DNA of 64,000 nucleotides from Methanosarcina horonobensis HB-1 = JCM 15518 (GCF_000970285.1 NZ_CP009516.1:2707036-2771035), one strand, 5' to 3'. Shown: positions 53,421-63,818, counted from the stretch's first letter. Numbers and translations: made by a program. The notes: generated by a model from the sequence alone, not told the origin.

Positions 53421-54614
53421 ATGATATTACACGTTCCTCACATTCTTCTCCCGGAGGATAACTGGAAAGAATGGGCAGTGATTGCCTGTGACCAGCATAC
53501 TCAGGACAGAGAGTACTGGAAAAGAGTAGAAGAATTTGTTGGAGATGCTCCATCTACTCTTAATTTAATTTACCCTGAAATCTATCTTCCCTTAGATGAA
53601 AATAGAGTAAATAATATTCATGAAGCAATGCACAATTACAGATCCATTCTTGTTAATCACGGACCCTGCTTTATTCTTGTAAAACGTTCTGTTTCAGGGA
53701 GTGAAAGGACAGGCCTGGTCGTTGCGGTTGACCTGAAAGGGTATGAATATAACGGGTCTGAATCTTTTATCCGGCCAACCGAAAAAACAATTAAAGAAAG
53801 GCTCCCTGCGAGGGTAAAAATAAGAGAAAACGCAGAACTGGAGCTTACCCACGTCCTTGTTTTATACGATGACCCTGACTTTTCCGTCCTTCCCAGAGAC
53901 ACGTCCGATCCTGTTTATGAAGGGAACAGGATTTATGATTTTGATTTGATGGAAGACGGCGGTCATATAAGAGGATTTAAGATCAGTGACGAAAAGACAA
54001 TTGAGGAGATTTCGGAAAGAATTCAGGCACTTGGAACCCTTCTTGTCGGAGACGGAAATCACAGCCTTGCTGCAGCAAAAAGTTTCTGGGAGAAAATTAA
54101 AGAGACAGTCCCCGACAACCATCCGGCAAGATACGCACTTGTAGAACTCGTAAACGTTCACGATCCAGGGCTTACCTTTGAGCCTATCCACAGGCTTGTA
54201 AGAAGGGTCGATCCTGAGAAACTACTACAAAAATTCAGTGCAAGAATTGTAGAATCTCCAGTCGGAAATCCGACTGCTATTTCTTCTTTTTGTAATATTG
54301 AGGGCCATTCAATCGGCTTTATTACAAAAGACAGGCAGGGAATCCTTGTCTTTGATAACCCCGTGCATGACCTTGAGGTTGAAACTCTTGATGAGATTAT
54401 TGACGATTATCTGGTTGAATACGAACATGACCCGGAAGTTGTTGAGAAACTTGGAAAAAAGCCTGAAAGTATTGGTTTTTTCCTTCCCTGCTTAAAAAGA
54501 AGTGAATTCTTTTCCCTTATAAAAAAGAAGGGGATTCTCCCGAGAAAATCCTTTTCTCTTGGAAAAGAAAACGAGAAAAGGTATTATATTGAAGCTAGAA
54601 GGATTATACAGTAA
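53421..54614 (+). CDS. DUF1015 family protein
   Basis: The 397-residue protein matches the DUF1015 family: WAVIACDQHTQDREYW near 18-33, GDGNHSLAAAKSFWE near 211 (the hallmark DGNHR/S-type block) and LVELVNVHDPGLTFEPIHRL near 240. It is soluble, with no signal peptide. The family is widespread and sometimes linked to amino acid metabolism, but its reaction is not established. The TATA-like TTTATATCTCC near 53389-53399 lies about 25 bases before the ATG at 53421, so the message is probably leaderless. Confidence 0.85.
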   Translation: MILHVPHILLPEDNWKEWAVIACDQHTQDREYWKRVEEFVGDAPSTLNLIYPEIYLPLDENRVNNIHEAMHNYRSILVNHGPCFILVKRSVSGSERTGLVVAVDLKGYEYNGSESFIRPTEKTIKERLPARVKIRENAELELTHVLVLYDDPDFSVLPRDTSDPVYEGNRIYDFDLMEDGGHIRGFKISDEKTIEEISERIQALGTLLVGDGNHSLAAAKSFWEKIKETVPDNHPARYALVELVNVHDPGLTFEPIHRLVRRVDPEKLLQKFSARIVESPVGNPTAISSFCNIEGHSIGFITKDRQGILVFDNPVHDLEVETLDEIIDDYLVEYEHDPEVVEKLGKKPESIGFFLPCLKRSEFFSLIKKKGILPRKSFSLGKENEKRYYIEARRIIQ

Positions 54615-55046
54615 TTCTTCCAGGCAATATTTTTTCCGATCGTTTCAGTAGTTTTTGTTTCCAATACTTTCATTCAGCCGTCAAGTACAAGCTGTTGCAT
54701 TAAATTCAAGAGGATTTTAACAAAATTTTTAGGTTTTAAAGATTGTATTATCGTAACCATATAGCTGATTGCTTGAAAATAAATACTAAAGATATAAAAA
54801 GCTCTTTGGGAAAATCAATTTCTGCAAAAAAAAAGCTATTAAACACCTGTTTTTTTACTCAGGGCAAAAGAAACCTTATCAGAAATTTTGAGTTTTCTGA
54901 GATAGTTATAATCATTTTACTTTCGTTACGGCAGCTCTCAAATAGATATTTTCCCAGATCCAAAGTCTTCAACCAAAGCAAGTACTAACTTTTTTGAGAC
55001 TCATGGATCTATAGTTCGTTACCGGAAATTTCAAAAACCACAATAA
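54615..55046. other. intergenic region without recognised features
   Basis: About 430 bases after the DUF1015 gene. An open stretch at 54743-54988 has no family resemblance and no ribosome binding site, and I do not count it as a gene. Confidence 0.5.
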
Positions 55047-55061
55047 TTAGTAATAGTATAT

Positions 55062-55223
55062 TTGTCCTGGCATCTTCCAGGCAAATGCGGAAAAATCTCA
55101 GGGGAAGGAAAATTCTGCAATAACTGCGGAGCATCCATTACCCTCATAAAATGCCCGAATTGCGGAAATAAAGTATCTATTGGCACCAGGTTCTGCGAAG
55201 ACTGCGGAACAAAACTGGTCTGA
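55062..55223 (+). pseudogene. fragment of a double zinc-ribbon protein
   Basis: The frame reads GKCGKISGEGKFCNNCGASI, then TLIKCPNCGNKVSIGT and RFCEDCGTKLV, followed by TGA at 55221. These are the second half of one zinc ribbon and a full second ribbon (CPNCG and FCEDCG). The expected N-terminal CPECG part is absent. The only start in frame is a TTG at 55062 without a ribosome binding site. It is most likely a 5'-truncated remnant, though a very short functional protein cannot be excluded. Confidence 0.65.
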
Positions 55224-55622
55224 AATAATAGAAAAGGGGTCCAGTTTCATGCAGGTTTGCCCCTATCTTTTGATTTTTTGACGAATCTGCTATGAAAAAA
55301 TATTCAAGTATTTTTGAATAAGAGGTTTTCTTGTTTTTATATTAACGAATATGCTACAGTTTCCTTTGATCATTTATTTAAGGTGTAATGAGCATATAAT
55401 TCGCTCAATTATAGAAACCATGAATGTAATAAAAAGTAAGGAAATAAACTAATTAAGAAAGCATGATTTCAAAAAAAATATCTTAATTAAAACGTCAATT
55501 TGCCGAATTCGGGAGAGAAAATATCATTATATGTAAAAACGAGTTACTTTGACAGTCAAATTATAAATACCTTTAATCTAATAAACAATTTATCAGTTAA
55601 ATGAACATTGGGGGAGTAAAAT
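55224..55622. other. intergenic region with the promoter of the DUF1328 gene
   Basis: No gene. TTATAAATAC near 55561-55570 is a good TATA box, giving a leader of roughly 30 bases before the DUF1328 gene, with GGGGGAG at 55612-55618 as its ribosome binding site. Confidence 0.55.
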
Positions 55623-55778
55623 ATGCCGGACTTGATCGGATTAGCAGTGGTATTTTTAATTTTAGCACTAGTTGCATACATTTTGGGCGCACGGGGAATT
55701 GCCGGTTTCTCTATGGAGATCGCAAAGTGGCTTGTTATAATCTTTGTTATACTTGCGATCATTTCGCTAATTTTGTGA
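55623..55778 (+). CDS. DUF1328 small membrane protein
   Basis: This 51-residue protein has two transmembrane helices: [19 protein letters not shown], then [16 protein letters not shown], joined by [13 protein letters not shown]. The [12 protein letters not shown] loop is the DUF1328 hallmark. In bacteria the family is often stress-induced, and its function is unknown. GGGGGAG lies four bases before the ATG, a TATA box lies upstream and a strong hairpin follows, so this is a complete single-gene transcription unit. Confidence 0.85.
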   Translation: MPDLIGLAVVFLILALVAYILGARGIAGFSMEIAKWLVIIFVILAIISLIL

Positions 55779-55818
55779 CGGTAATTTCCTGTAACAGTAG
55801 TGCTAAAAGACAATAAAT

Positions 55819-55841
55819 GGGCATAAAACAGCTTTATGCCC
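55819..55841 (+). terminator. terminator of the DUF1328 gene
   Basis: GGGCATAAA at 55819-55827 pairs perfectly with TTTATGCCC at 55833-55841 around ACAGC. GTCATTTTTATC follows. Confidence 0.75.
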
Positions 55842-56365
55842 GTCATTTTTATCTTAAGAATAAGAGTTTGTCTTGAGGATCAGAACCTGTTTTAAGGATC
55901 AGGAAAAAGAATAAATTAAAATATCAAATCAACTTTTTCTAATAAATATAATTTATGAATTGCATATATTCCTGAAATTTTTCAGAAGTTCGTCAAGTTT
56001 CTAAGTATCTGAGTTAAGTAATTATCAGATATTAAAAATGCATAGACATAAAATACTATTATAGATGTGAATACTCTATCAATAAACTAATAATTATTAA
56101 AACGAAAAAACGAACATAGTAGCTCAGGCAAAAAAATAGTTCATAATTTCTTGTTTTAAAAGCAGTTTTATTTTTTATCTTAATCCAAAGTATAATTCTT
56201 AATAATTTTTTTATCAATTATATTACTTCAAAATATATCTTTTTATTAATATTTATTTATATCAGTATACTTATATTGCATATTATAAGATTCTATTTAA
56301 TTAATTAATTAATTAATTAATTAATTAATTAAAGTATCACCCATACTTTTCTAACTTAAGGAGGA
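55842..56365. other. AT-rich intergenic region with a TTAA microsatellite
   Basis: No gene. Nine tandem TTAA units cover 56297-56332, just before the ribosome binding site AAGGAGG at 56358-56364 of the beta-helix surface-protein gene. Variation in unit number could change spacing between promoter and start. Confidence 0.6.
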
Positions 56366-58420
56366 ATGAGAATAAAAAAAACGAATAACATTATTGGCAG
56401 CTATTTTCATCCTGATATCAGGCTCGGGTCTCGTGACTGCAGCTGAAATTTTGTCCAGCCGGGAGATTCGATACAGACCGCGGTGAACAACGCAACCTCA
56501 GGCGATGAAATTATACTACAACCTGGGACCTATACAGAAAATATTGTTATCAGTACAGGCAATCTGATGATCAGATCCAAGTCCGGAAACCCTGAAAATA
56601 CAATCATCAAAGCCAAAAGCTCAAGTGCCAGTGTACTTTCCTTACAGGCAGATTCCATAAAAGTCAGCGGGCTTGAGATTACAGGAACAAAGTCAAGCTA
56701 TGCAGGGATCAAGTTGTCCGGGTGCGGTAACTGCGTCATTGAGAACAATTTACTTTCTAACAATGGTTACGGAATTTATCTTCTGAGTTCTAAAGGAATC
56801 ACCATCTCAAACAACGATATTACAAATAATAGTGATTTCGGGATTGTGCTTGCAACCTCAAACGATAATACAATCTCAGGCAACACAGCTTCCAGTAACA
56901 AAGGGCGTGGCATTCACCTGGGCACTTCTGATGGCAACACGGTCTCAGGTAACACAATCACCTTAAACGGCGTTAGCGGGCTTTATGTATGTCCAAGAAG
57001 TGATAATAATCTCGTTTTTGATAACTATTTTGTTAACACTGTTAATGGAGAAATTAAGAACGGGACAGGAAACGCATACAGTACTGCAAAAACCTCAGGT
57101 ACGAACGTTGCAGGCGGCCCTTACATCGGTGGGAATTTCTGGGGAAAACCTGACGAAACCGGCTTTTCCGATACCGCAACAGATGCCGACGGAGATGGTA
57201 TTGCCGATGTCGTGTACAGTTTCGAGAACAGTACTTATGCAGACTCTCTTCCTCTCGTATCTACCACCGAAAAAGCTAATGAAGAAACCAACGAAGAAAC
57301 CAATGAAGAAACCAATGAAGAAACTACATCTGTGGTTCCGGTTGCAAACTTCGAAACCAATACCATCAGTGGCCCTGCTCCTCTGTCAGTTCAGTTTGCC
57401 GACCTATCGGAGAACGCTGAAGGAAGGGAATGGGACTTTGACAGTAACGGACAAATTGACTCTATTGACCAGAACGCGGTCTATGAATACACAACCCCAG
57501 GAACCTACATTGCCAAACTAACCGTAACCAATTCAAACGGCACTAATTCGAAAACTGCTACGATTACAGTTACGGAAACGAAAGAAGATAATTCCATTGA
57601 CAATGTAAACGGCGAAAGTGAAGTTGCGGATGATAGTTCTGTAGACAGTGAAATCACAGATGATGGATCTGGAGACAAAGAAGACAGCAGTAGAAGCAGC
57701 GGAGGAAAAAGCCACAGAAGCGCAGGCGGCAGTGTTAGTGGTTCCCCTGAACCTGCAAGTAATATTGAGGTAAAAGAACTTTCCCAGGCCTTTATCACAA
57801 ACGGCAAAGCTACTCAGTTTGAATTCCCAAGGAACGCAACATGTGTCGTTTATGTGAGCTTCGACTCAAAGAAGACTGCTGGCAAAACAACAACAATTGC
57901 CGAGCAGTTAAAAAACAAATCTACCCTTGTTTCCGATCTTCCTTCGGATAAAGTCTATAAGTCCTTTAATGTCTGGGTAGGAAACAGCGGGTATGCAAGC
58001 CTAAAGAATATTGAGAGTTCTGTCATCTGCTTTAAGGTTGAAAATGACTGGATGCAGGAAAGCATGGTAGACAACTCTTCCATTACCCTGAACAGATACG
58101 ACGATGGAGAGTGGGAACAACTCCCTGTCACGGTACTGAAAGAAGATAACGAATTTACGTATTTCACGGCCGAAACAGCAGGCTTCTCTTTCTTTGCAAT
58201 AACTGGCAAAGAAAGCGGTTTTTCGGAAAATGTAACTGAATCGGGTTCTGGTCCGGAAACTCGTTCCGTAGACATGAAGGATAAGGAAAGCACAGGGTTC
58301 ACAGCTGAGATGTCAAAGCAGAGAAAAAGCACATACATCCATGGCTCTGAAGTGATTTCCGAAATTGCTGCCCTGTTTTCAGAATGGATTGAGTACATAA
58401 GAGATTGGGCGAAAGTTTGA
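56366..58420 (+). pseudogene. NosD-type beta-helix surface protein with PKD and PGF-pre-PGF domains, 5' end frameshifted
   Basis: The long open part (from 56483, 645 residues) has right-handed beta-helix repeats of the NosD type (NNLLSNNGYGIYLLSSKGI and SNDNTISGNTASSN), an acidic EETNEETNEET linker, a PKD domain (REWDFDSNGQIDS) and a PGF-pre-PGF domain. The GTG at 56483 is unlikely to be the start, because the beta-helix already begins upstream (VQPGDSIQTAVNNA). The signal peptide is in two other frames: ATG at 56366 gives MRIKKTNNI, the next frame gives LAAIFILISGSGLVTAAEI, and then the main frame resumes. Two single-base changes have therefore broken it, or the sequence has errors. The usual PGF-CTERM tail is also missing. 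Confidence 0.75.
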
Positions 58421-59619
58421 GATTTTCTCCCACTTTTTATCCTTTTTTTCACTTCTTCCACTCCCTTTTTACATTATTTATTTTGACAAATAAGTATTTA
58501 TATAATAATTCTAGTATAATAGTCTGCAATAGGGGAGCACTGTTTTGGAAATTTTCGCTTAAGATCAAAAGAATAATCATAATGATAAATTATGATGTTT
58601 TTGCGGTTTTTTTGCGTTAGTTTGCTTTTCAGGATAGATGCTTTTATCTTCTTGCCTTTATACAAAAAAGGCAAGAAAATAAGGTTCTTGAGCCCGAAAT
58701 CTCTGACATGAGAAATAAGTTTAGAGATGTCCTAAAAAGGCAAATCAGACATTCTGGACTTAAAACCGTATTTTTTCGGCTTATTTTCGGAAACAAAGCC
58801 GAGATATAGCTCTAAGTTCAACTTCTGAGTGCCGGCTTAAATCTTCGGAGTCAGCCTTCTACCCGATCTTTAGAAAAGGACATTGTAAATGACTTTTCGC
58901 TCAGGTACCAGTTTGACCCGATTATGATAACAGGACATTAGTTCCAAAATGCTTATATACTTAGTCGAGCAGGTACTTCTAATAAAATTGAGGGAAACTT
59001 TCAATTAAATTTAATAAGTTGGGATTTCTCCGATTTTAAGAAAAACAATATCAAGATTACAAAAAGTACCCTGCTGCCTTCCAGTAGCCGTCAGGTATCC
59101 AACCTGCTGTGAATGTATTGAAGCAATGGCTCAAATCCCTAAGCAGCCGTTGTGCAAAAAAGGTAGCAGCTTTCAAAAACAGATTTACTCCAATCCATCG
59201 AAAACGGAAGAGTAGATATCCAATTAAAATCCGGTGAGCCAGACCCAAAGCCACCGGTATAAAACCCAAAACCCACCCTAGACCCAATTAAGGATCCGGC
59301 GGAAAACCTGACAGGGTCCTGCCAGGATCCGGCTTCGAATTCGGTTTCGATTCGAGCTCAATCCCGATTTGTTCCAACCAATCGGGACCCTACCAAGATT
59401 CAACCCAACCTACGGGGCACTACCTGAGAAGATCCACCCAACCCACAATTTCTCGGTACTGCCATGAAGTCCAGCTATTATTGAGTGCTCAGATACTCAA
59501 CCACAAACAGAATCCCGCGGGAAATCCGTCCCGTGATTCTATCATACCCTACCTGGACTCCAGCCCCAATACAATCGAAGACCTACCTTTAATCCAACCC
59601 GAAAGGTCGTAAGCGAACC
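58421..59619. other. long non-coding stretch with a C-rich structured part
   Basis: 1.2 kb without a recognised gene. The part from about 59050 to 59619 is strikingly rich in C and A on the plus strand and full of inverted repeats: TCCCGATT (59361-59368) with AATCGGGA (59379-59386), and GAATC..CGGGA (59510-59522) with TCCCG.GATTC (59529-59539). GGATCCGGC occurs twice near 59291 and 59323. It may be a long leader or an RNA of its own. Confidence 0.45.
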
Positions 59620-60000
59620 ATGTCGATTGTTAAAGAGAAACCCCGGTTAGACCTTGTCCTGGCTCACCCTGGAGCAACTGGACAAGAATTCGAGCAAAAA
59701 GACAGACACAACGACGCACTCAAGACTTACAGCTGTTTTAAGGAATTTGAAACGGCAAACTTTGAAACCCGAAACCCTGAAATGAAATTGTTTATCCATC
59801 CCGGTACTTATTTCACTCCATCAAATGTCAGATCCCTATCTGGTAAGATATGCAAGGTTGAAGAATCAGGCTTATGTTTCCTGCAGACTGCAGAAAGAAA
59901 CTATCAGAACTTTAACCTGCTAACCGAGAGTTATTCGTTCTTAACTGGCAGGGCATCAGAACTCTGTTCTTGCCCGGAAGCCCCGGAAAACAGAAATTAA
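59620..60000 (+). CDS. hypothetical ORF of 126 residues, doubtful
   Basis: The open frame begins MSIVKEKPRLDLVLAHPG and has no recognisable domain, signal peptide or membrane segment. It contains several Cys (ICKVEESGLC, CSCPEAPEN) and ends one base before the alternative start of the flippase gene. There is no clear ribosome binding site before its ATG. Its position directly before the flippase supports a leader or a small real gene; composition alone does not decide. Confidence 0.35.
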   Translation: MSIVKEKPRLDLVLAHPGATGQEFEQKDRHNDALKTYSCFKEFETANFETRNPEMKLFIHPGTYFTPSNVRSLSGKICKVEESGLCFLQTAERNYQNFNLLTESYSFLTGRASELCSCPEAPENRN

Positions 60001-60013
60001 GGTGGGGAGTCTC

Positions 60014-61555
60014 ATGTCAGTTAACGAATCGATTAACCGGATAGTGGGCGGTTCCGGTGTAATACTTGCAGGAACCTTCCTCGGGATGCTTCTCGATATC
60101 CTGATTAAAAAAGTAATGACATCACACCTCTCGCCAGCCGACTTCGGCACATATTCCCTCGCACTTACAGTAATATCAATTTCAGGTGCAGTCGCAACTC
60201 TCGGACTTAATGAAGGAGTGCCCAGATATATTGCGTTCTTCAGGGGCAGGCAGGAGGAACAGAAGGTACATGAATTAATACTATCAGCTATACTTATGGG
60301 CATTATTGCAGGCCTGCTTGCGATTCTGGTTTCGCCTTCACTGTTCGAAAAACTGGCAGGAGAGGGATTTGATGCACAGGGCCAGATCCTGTCCATAGTT
60401 AAGATCCTGGTCTTTGCTATTCCGTTCACCATACTCCTGAACCTGACAGTAGCGATCTACAGAGGATTCGACCGTACGAATGTTAATATGTATTTCTATA
60501 ACATCATAAGGCCGGTATCCCTGCTCGGATTTGCTTCAACGGCCGTATTCTTCGGTGCTTCTCTGAAAGGAGTCGTGTTTGCAGACCTGCTTTCAATGGT
60601 ATTTACTTTCGGCATAATGTCGGTGTACTTTATAAAGAAACCGCCAGTTAAACCGGAACTGAAGTTTAAGTTCAGCGAACCAACCCGGCAGCTGATAAGG
60701 TACTCATTCCCGCTCCTGATAACTGCAACTCTGCTGAACCTCATGAGCTGGACAGATACCATAATGCTCGGCTATTTCAAGCCGGCTGAAGTTGTAGGGG
60801 TTTACAATGCAGTGTATCCTCTAGTAGGGTTCCTGTCCCTGGTAATAGCTTCCATGGGCTATGTGTATGTTCCTGTGGCATCAAAGCTATGGGGTCTGAA
60901 CGAAACTCAACCGGTTGGTTCGATCTATGCGGTAATGACCAAATGGTGCTTCCTGCTTACATTCCCTATCTTTGCACTGATATTTGTGTATCCTGAGTTT
61001 CTTATTACGAAGCTCTACGGAGCGGAATATATAGGGGGTACCACTGCCCTGCGCGTCCTTGCCATGGGATTCATAGCAAACTCATATTTCGGATTCAACT
61101 ACCACACTTTACTGGCATCCGGAGATTCTGACTTCCTGATGAAGTGTTCGGTTGCAAGTGCAGGAATTAACGTCGTAATTAATTTCACGCTTATACCTGA
61201 CTATGGCATGGTAGGCGCGGCTATAGGGACTGCCGTATCTTATGCATCGATAGAAGTCTTAATGACCTTAAGAGCCTGGAAGAAGCAGAATATGCATCCT
61301 TTCACTTCTATGTACAGAAAGCTGACCCTGGTTTGTGTCATCTTGACTGCATTCATGCTCGCTATCAAGGAAGTAATTCCGCTTTCCGGTGCAGCCTGGG
61401 AATACGCAGTCTTCATCATTGCGTACTTTGCAATCGTTCATTATGCAAACATACTGGACAGAACTGAAGTAAGCATGATAGGAGAGATAAGAAAAACAAT
61501 CCGGCAAAATGTCAGTGGCCACATTCCTCAGGCAATCAGGACACTTGCATCATAA
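60014..61555 (+). CDS. polysaccharide/oligosaccharide flippase (Wzx/MATE-like)
   Basis: The protein of about 513 residues has roughly 14 transmembrane helices and the MOP-superfamily N-terminus VGGSGVILAGTFLGMLLDIL, followed by YSLALTVISISGAVATLGL and GVPRYIAFFRGR. Such proteins flip lipid-linked oligosaccharides across the membrane for surface polysaccharide or glycoprotein synthesis. The ATG at 60014 is chosen because GGTGGGGAG lies four bases before it; the GTG at 60002 is part of that site. No glycosyltransferase genes adjoin it here, so the substrate cannot be named. Confidence 0.88.
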   Translation: MSVNESINRIVGGSGVILAGTFLGMLLDILIKKVMTSHLSPADFGTYSLALTVISISGAVATLGLNEGVPRYIAFFRGRQEEQKVHELILSAILMGIIAGLLAILVSPSLFEKLAGEGFDAQGQILSIVKILVFAIPFTILLNLTVAIYRGFDRTNVNMYFYNIIRPVSLLGFASTAVFFGASLKGVVFADLLSMVFTFGIMSVYFIKKPPVKPELKFKFSEPTRQLIRYSFPLLITATLLNLMSWTDTIMLGYFKPAEVVGVYNAVYPLVGFLSLVIASMGYVYVPVASKLWGLNETQPVGSIYAVMTKWCFLLTFPIFALIFVYPEFLITKLYGAEYIGGTTALRVLAMGFIANSYFGFNYHTLLASGDSDFLMKCSVASAGINVVINFTLIPDYGMVGAAIGTAVSYASIEVLMTLRAWKKQNMHPFTSMYRKLTLVCVILTAFMLAIKEVIPLSGAAWEYAVFIIAYFAIVHYANILDRTEVSMIGEIRKTIRQNVSGHIPQAIRTLAS

Positions 61556-61802
61556 TTTGCCTGGACGTAAAACAACCGGCATATCTCTTTGAGATATGTC
61601 GAACCCCTATTTTTCACTCAATTTTTAAAATGAAAAACTGCATGTATCCAGATGCAGCCAAATTTCAGAGTGTTACCAGCCGTTTTCTTATTCTATTTCC
61701 ACGGTTTTTTTCTCCCGATAGGTTAATCTTTGTTACTTGTTAACATACTACACATTATCATGGATTGCGAGTTAACTCGTTGATTCGACTGGAGATAAAA
61801 AA

Positions 61803-61928
61803 ATGCTCGGAATTATTGATCCCCAGATCTGGATTGCATATATCCTGTGTTTTGTTAGCGCTCTTGGATGCATTGCATATGGCATTTTGATGTGGAATGC
61901 CGGTGCTGAAGAGGAGGTTGTGCAATAA
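61803..61928 (+). CDS. symporter small accessory protein
   Basis: This 41-residue protein, MLGIIDPQIWIAYILCFVSA then LGCIAYGILMWNAGAEEEVVQ, has a single transmembrane helix and a short acidic tail. Its stop overlaps the start of the symporter gene (TAATG), so the two are translationally coupled. Small partners of this kind are encoded directly before sodium/solute symporters in many archaea and bacteria. I recall them as accessory subunits. Confidence 0.85.
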   Translation: MLGIIDPQIWIAYILCFVSALGCIAYGILMWNAGAEEEVVQ

Positions 61929-63529
61929 TGGTTGTAAGCACTCCTGTTCTCGGACTGGCGGTTCTGATCTACCTGATGGTGATATTTTACCTGGGATGGG
62001 TAGGATACAAAAAAACGAAAGACATAGACGACTACATGATTGCAGGGAGGAAGATTCATTCATACGTACTTGCCCTTTCTTATGGGGCAACTTTCATAAG
62101 CACGTCTGCAATAGTGGGGTTCGGCGGGGCAGCCGGAGTCCTCGGGATGGGGCTTTTGTGGCTCACATTCATGAACGTTTTTGTAGGGATATTCATCGCC
62201 TTCGTCATATTCGGGTCAAAAACCAGGCGTATGGGTTTAAATCTCAGGGCTGTGACTTTTCCGGAGTTAATGGGAAGACGCTTTGAATCAAGATTCATAC
62301 AGGGCTTTTCAGGGATTCTGCTGGGTATATTCATGCCTCTTTATTCCGGAATAGTCCTCATAGGAGCTGCAAGGTTCCTTGAGACTACACTTGGAATTAA
62401 TTATGATGTCGCGGTTTTAGTCTTTACAGTTATAATTGCAGCCTATGTGATAACAGGCGGTTTAATAGCTGTCATGTACACCGACGCACTTCAGGGAGCC
62501 CTAATGTTTGTAGGTATGGGAGTTTTAATGTTCCTGACCTACTCAAAACTTGGCGGCATTACGGAAGCACACAGAATGCTAACCGATATGGCTCCGCTTG
62601 TTCCGGAATCCCTTGTACAGGGAGGACACCTGGGGTGGACTGCGATGCCTGCGTTCGGTTCAACTCTGTGGTGGACCCTTGTCTCAACTCTTGTCCTGGG
62701 AGTTGGAATAGGAGTCCTTGCCCAGCCGCAACTTGCAGTCAGGTTCATGACGGTTAAGGATGACAGAGCCCTTAACAGGGCAGTCCTTGTAGGCGGGCCT
62801 TTCATTTTCATGATGACAGGAGTCGCGTTTACCGTAGGTGCGCTTTCAAATGCCTACTTCTATAAGACACAGAACCTGATCTCAATTGCAGTTGCAAAAG
62901 GAAATACCGACCTTATAATTCCCGAGTACATTAACAGCTCCATGCCTGACCTTTTTGTTATCCTTTTTATGCTTACCCTGCTTGCTGCCGCAATGTCTAC
63001 ATTGAGCTCACAGTTCCATACAATGGGCACGGCAATAGGACACGACTTTTACCGCGAGTACCTTATGAAAGGAAAATCCGGCAAAACCGTTACCATAACA
63101 AAACTGGGTATCGCAGTAACAATTCTTGCAAGTGTGATTCTTGCATATATGCTTCCGATAAGTATTATTGCAAGTGCCACAGCAATTTTCTTCGGGCTCT
63201 GTGCAGCAGCTTTCCTTCCGATGTATACAGGCGCCCTTTTCTGGAAGCGCATGACAAAAGAAGGAGCTATTGCAAGCCTTATTGTCGGGACGTTTAGCAG
63301 CCTTTTCTGGCTTGTTTTCGTGCACGCAAAAGAAGCCTCCCCTCTCGGTATCAGTCAGGCTCTTTTCGGAAAAGCTACCCTCCTGACCGGAACCTGGACT
63401 GTTATTGATCCCATACTTGTTGCAACTCCACTTGCTATACTAGCAGCCGTTGTTGTAAGCCTTGTAACCAGCCCTCCGTCAAATGAACATCTTGAAACCT
63501 GTTACGGAAAGAAGGCCATAAACAGATAA
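61928..63529 (+). CDS. sodium/solute symporter (SSS family)
   Basis: The 533-residue protein has about 13 transmembrane helices in the LeuT-like SSS pattern. Marks include YLGWVGYKKTKDIDDYMIAG near 20-42, SYGATFISTSAIVGFGG near 50-65, the sodium-site region LLAAAMSTLSSQFHTMGTA near 350, and LAQPQLAVRFMTVKDDRALN near 265. It imports an organic solute with sodium; acetate-, proline- and pantothenate-type relatives exist and the sequence does not tell me which. It is coupled to the 41-residue accessory protein, and a strong hairpin follows. Confidence 0.9.
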   Translation: MVVSTPVLGLAVLIYLMVIFYLGWVGYKKTKDIDDYMIAGRKIHSYVLALSYGATFISTSAIVGFGGAAGVLGMGLLWLTFMNVFVGIFIAFVIFGSKTRRMGLNLRAVTFPELMGRRFESRFIQGFSGILLGIFMPLYSGIVLIGAARFLETTLGINYDVAVLVFTVIIAAYVITGGLIAVMYTDALQGALMFVGMGVLMFLTYSKLGGITEAHRMLTDMAPLVPESLVQGGHLGWTAMPAFGSTLWWTLVSTLVLGVGIGVLAQPQLAVRFMTVKDDRALNRAVLVGGPFIFMMTGVAFTVGALSNAYFYKTQNLISIAVAKGNTDLIIPEYINSSMPDLFVILFMLTLLAAAMSTLSSQFHTMGTAIGHDFYREYLMKGKSGKTVTITKLGIAVTILASVILAYMLPISIIASATAIFFGLCAAAFLPMYTGALFWKRMTKEGAIASLIVGTFSSLFWLVFVHAKEASPLGISQALFGKATLLTGTWTVIDPILVATPLAILAAVVVSLVTSPPSNEHLETCYGKKAINR

Positions 63530-63580
63530 GAATACTGATAAAGGGGTACTGATTTAAGCAGGTAAGATTAGTACCGACTT

Positions 63581-63616
63581 TCATGGGCTGAATCACTTCA
63601 GACGTTCAGCCCATGA
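63581..63616 (+). terminator. terminator of the symporter operon
   Basis: TCATGGGCTGAA at 63581-63592 is perfectly complementary to TTCAGCCCATGA at 63605-63616, with a 12-base loop, followed by GCCTATTTTAAA. Its perfect symmetry would also allow it to act on the minus strand. Confidence 0.75.
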
Positions 63617-63776
63617 GCCTATTTTAAATAGTGAATGTTAAAGAACAGCTGTTTACTTTTTTTCGAGATATTTTTTAATTTCTGTTAAGTGGACTGCTCA
63701 TTGGTCTTAGCTACCAGATATAATTAAAAGTTTTGAAAATAAAAAATTAAAACTGTATTAAAATAATTAATAAGTA

Positions 63777-63818
63777 CTTTTTTTAGACATTCATGTCTAA
63801 AAAAAGAAAGATTTATAT
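63777..63818 (+). promoter_or_regulatory. palindrome directly before a TATA box
   Basis: CTTTTTTTAGACAT at 63777-63790 and ATGTCTAAAAAAAG at 63793-63806 are perfect inverted copies with two bases between them. ATTTATAT at 63811-63818 is the likely TATA box of the gene starting at 63902. A palindrome at this place overlaps the usual TFB recognition region and would suit a regulator. Confidence 0.55.

Noticed and set aside
54743-54988. Open frame of 81 codons
   Set aside because: No ribosome binding site, no family resemblance, and codon use fits AT-rich spacer.
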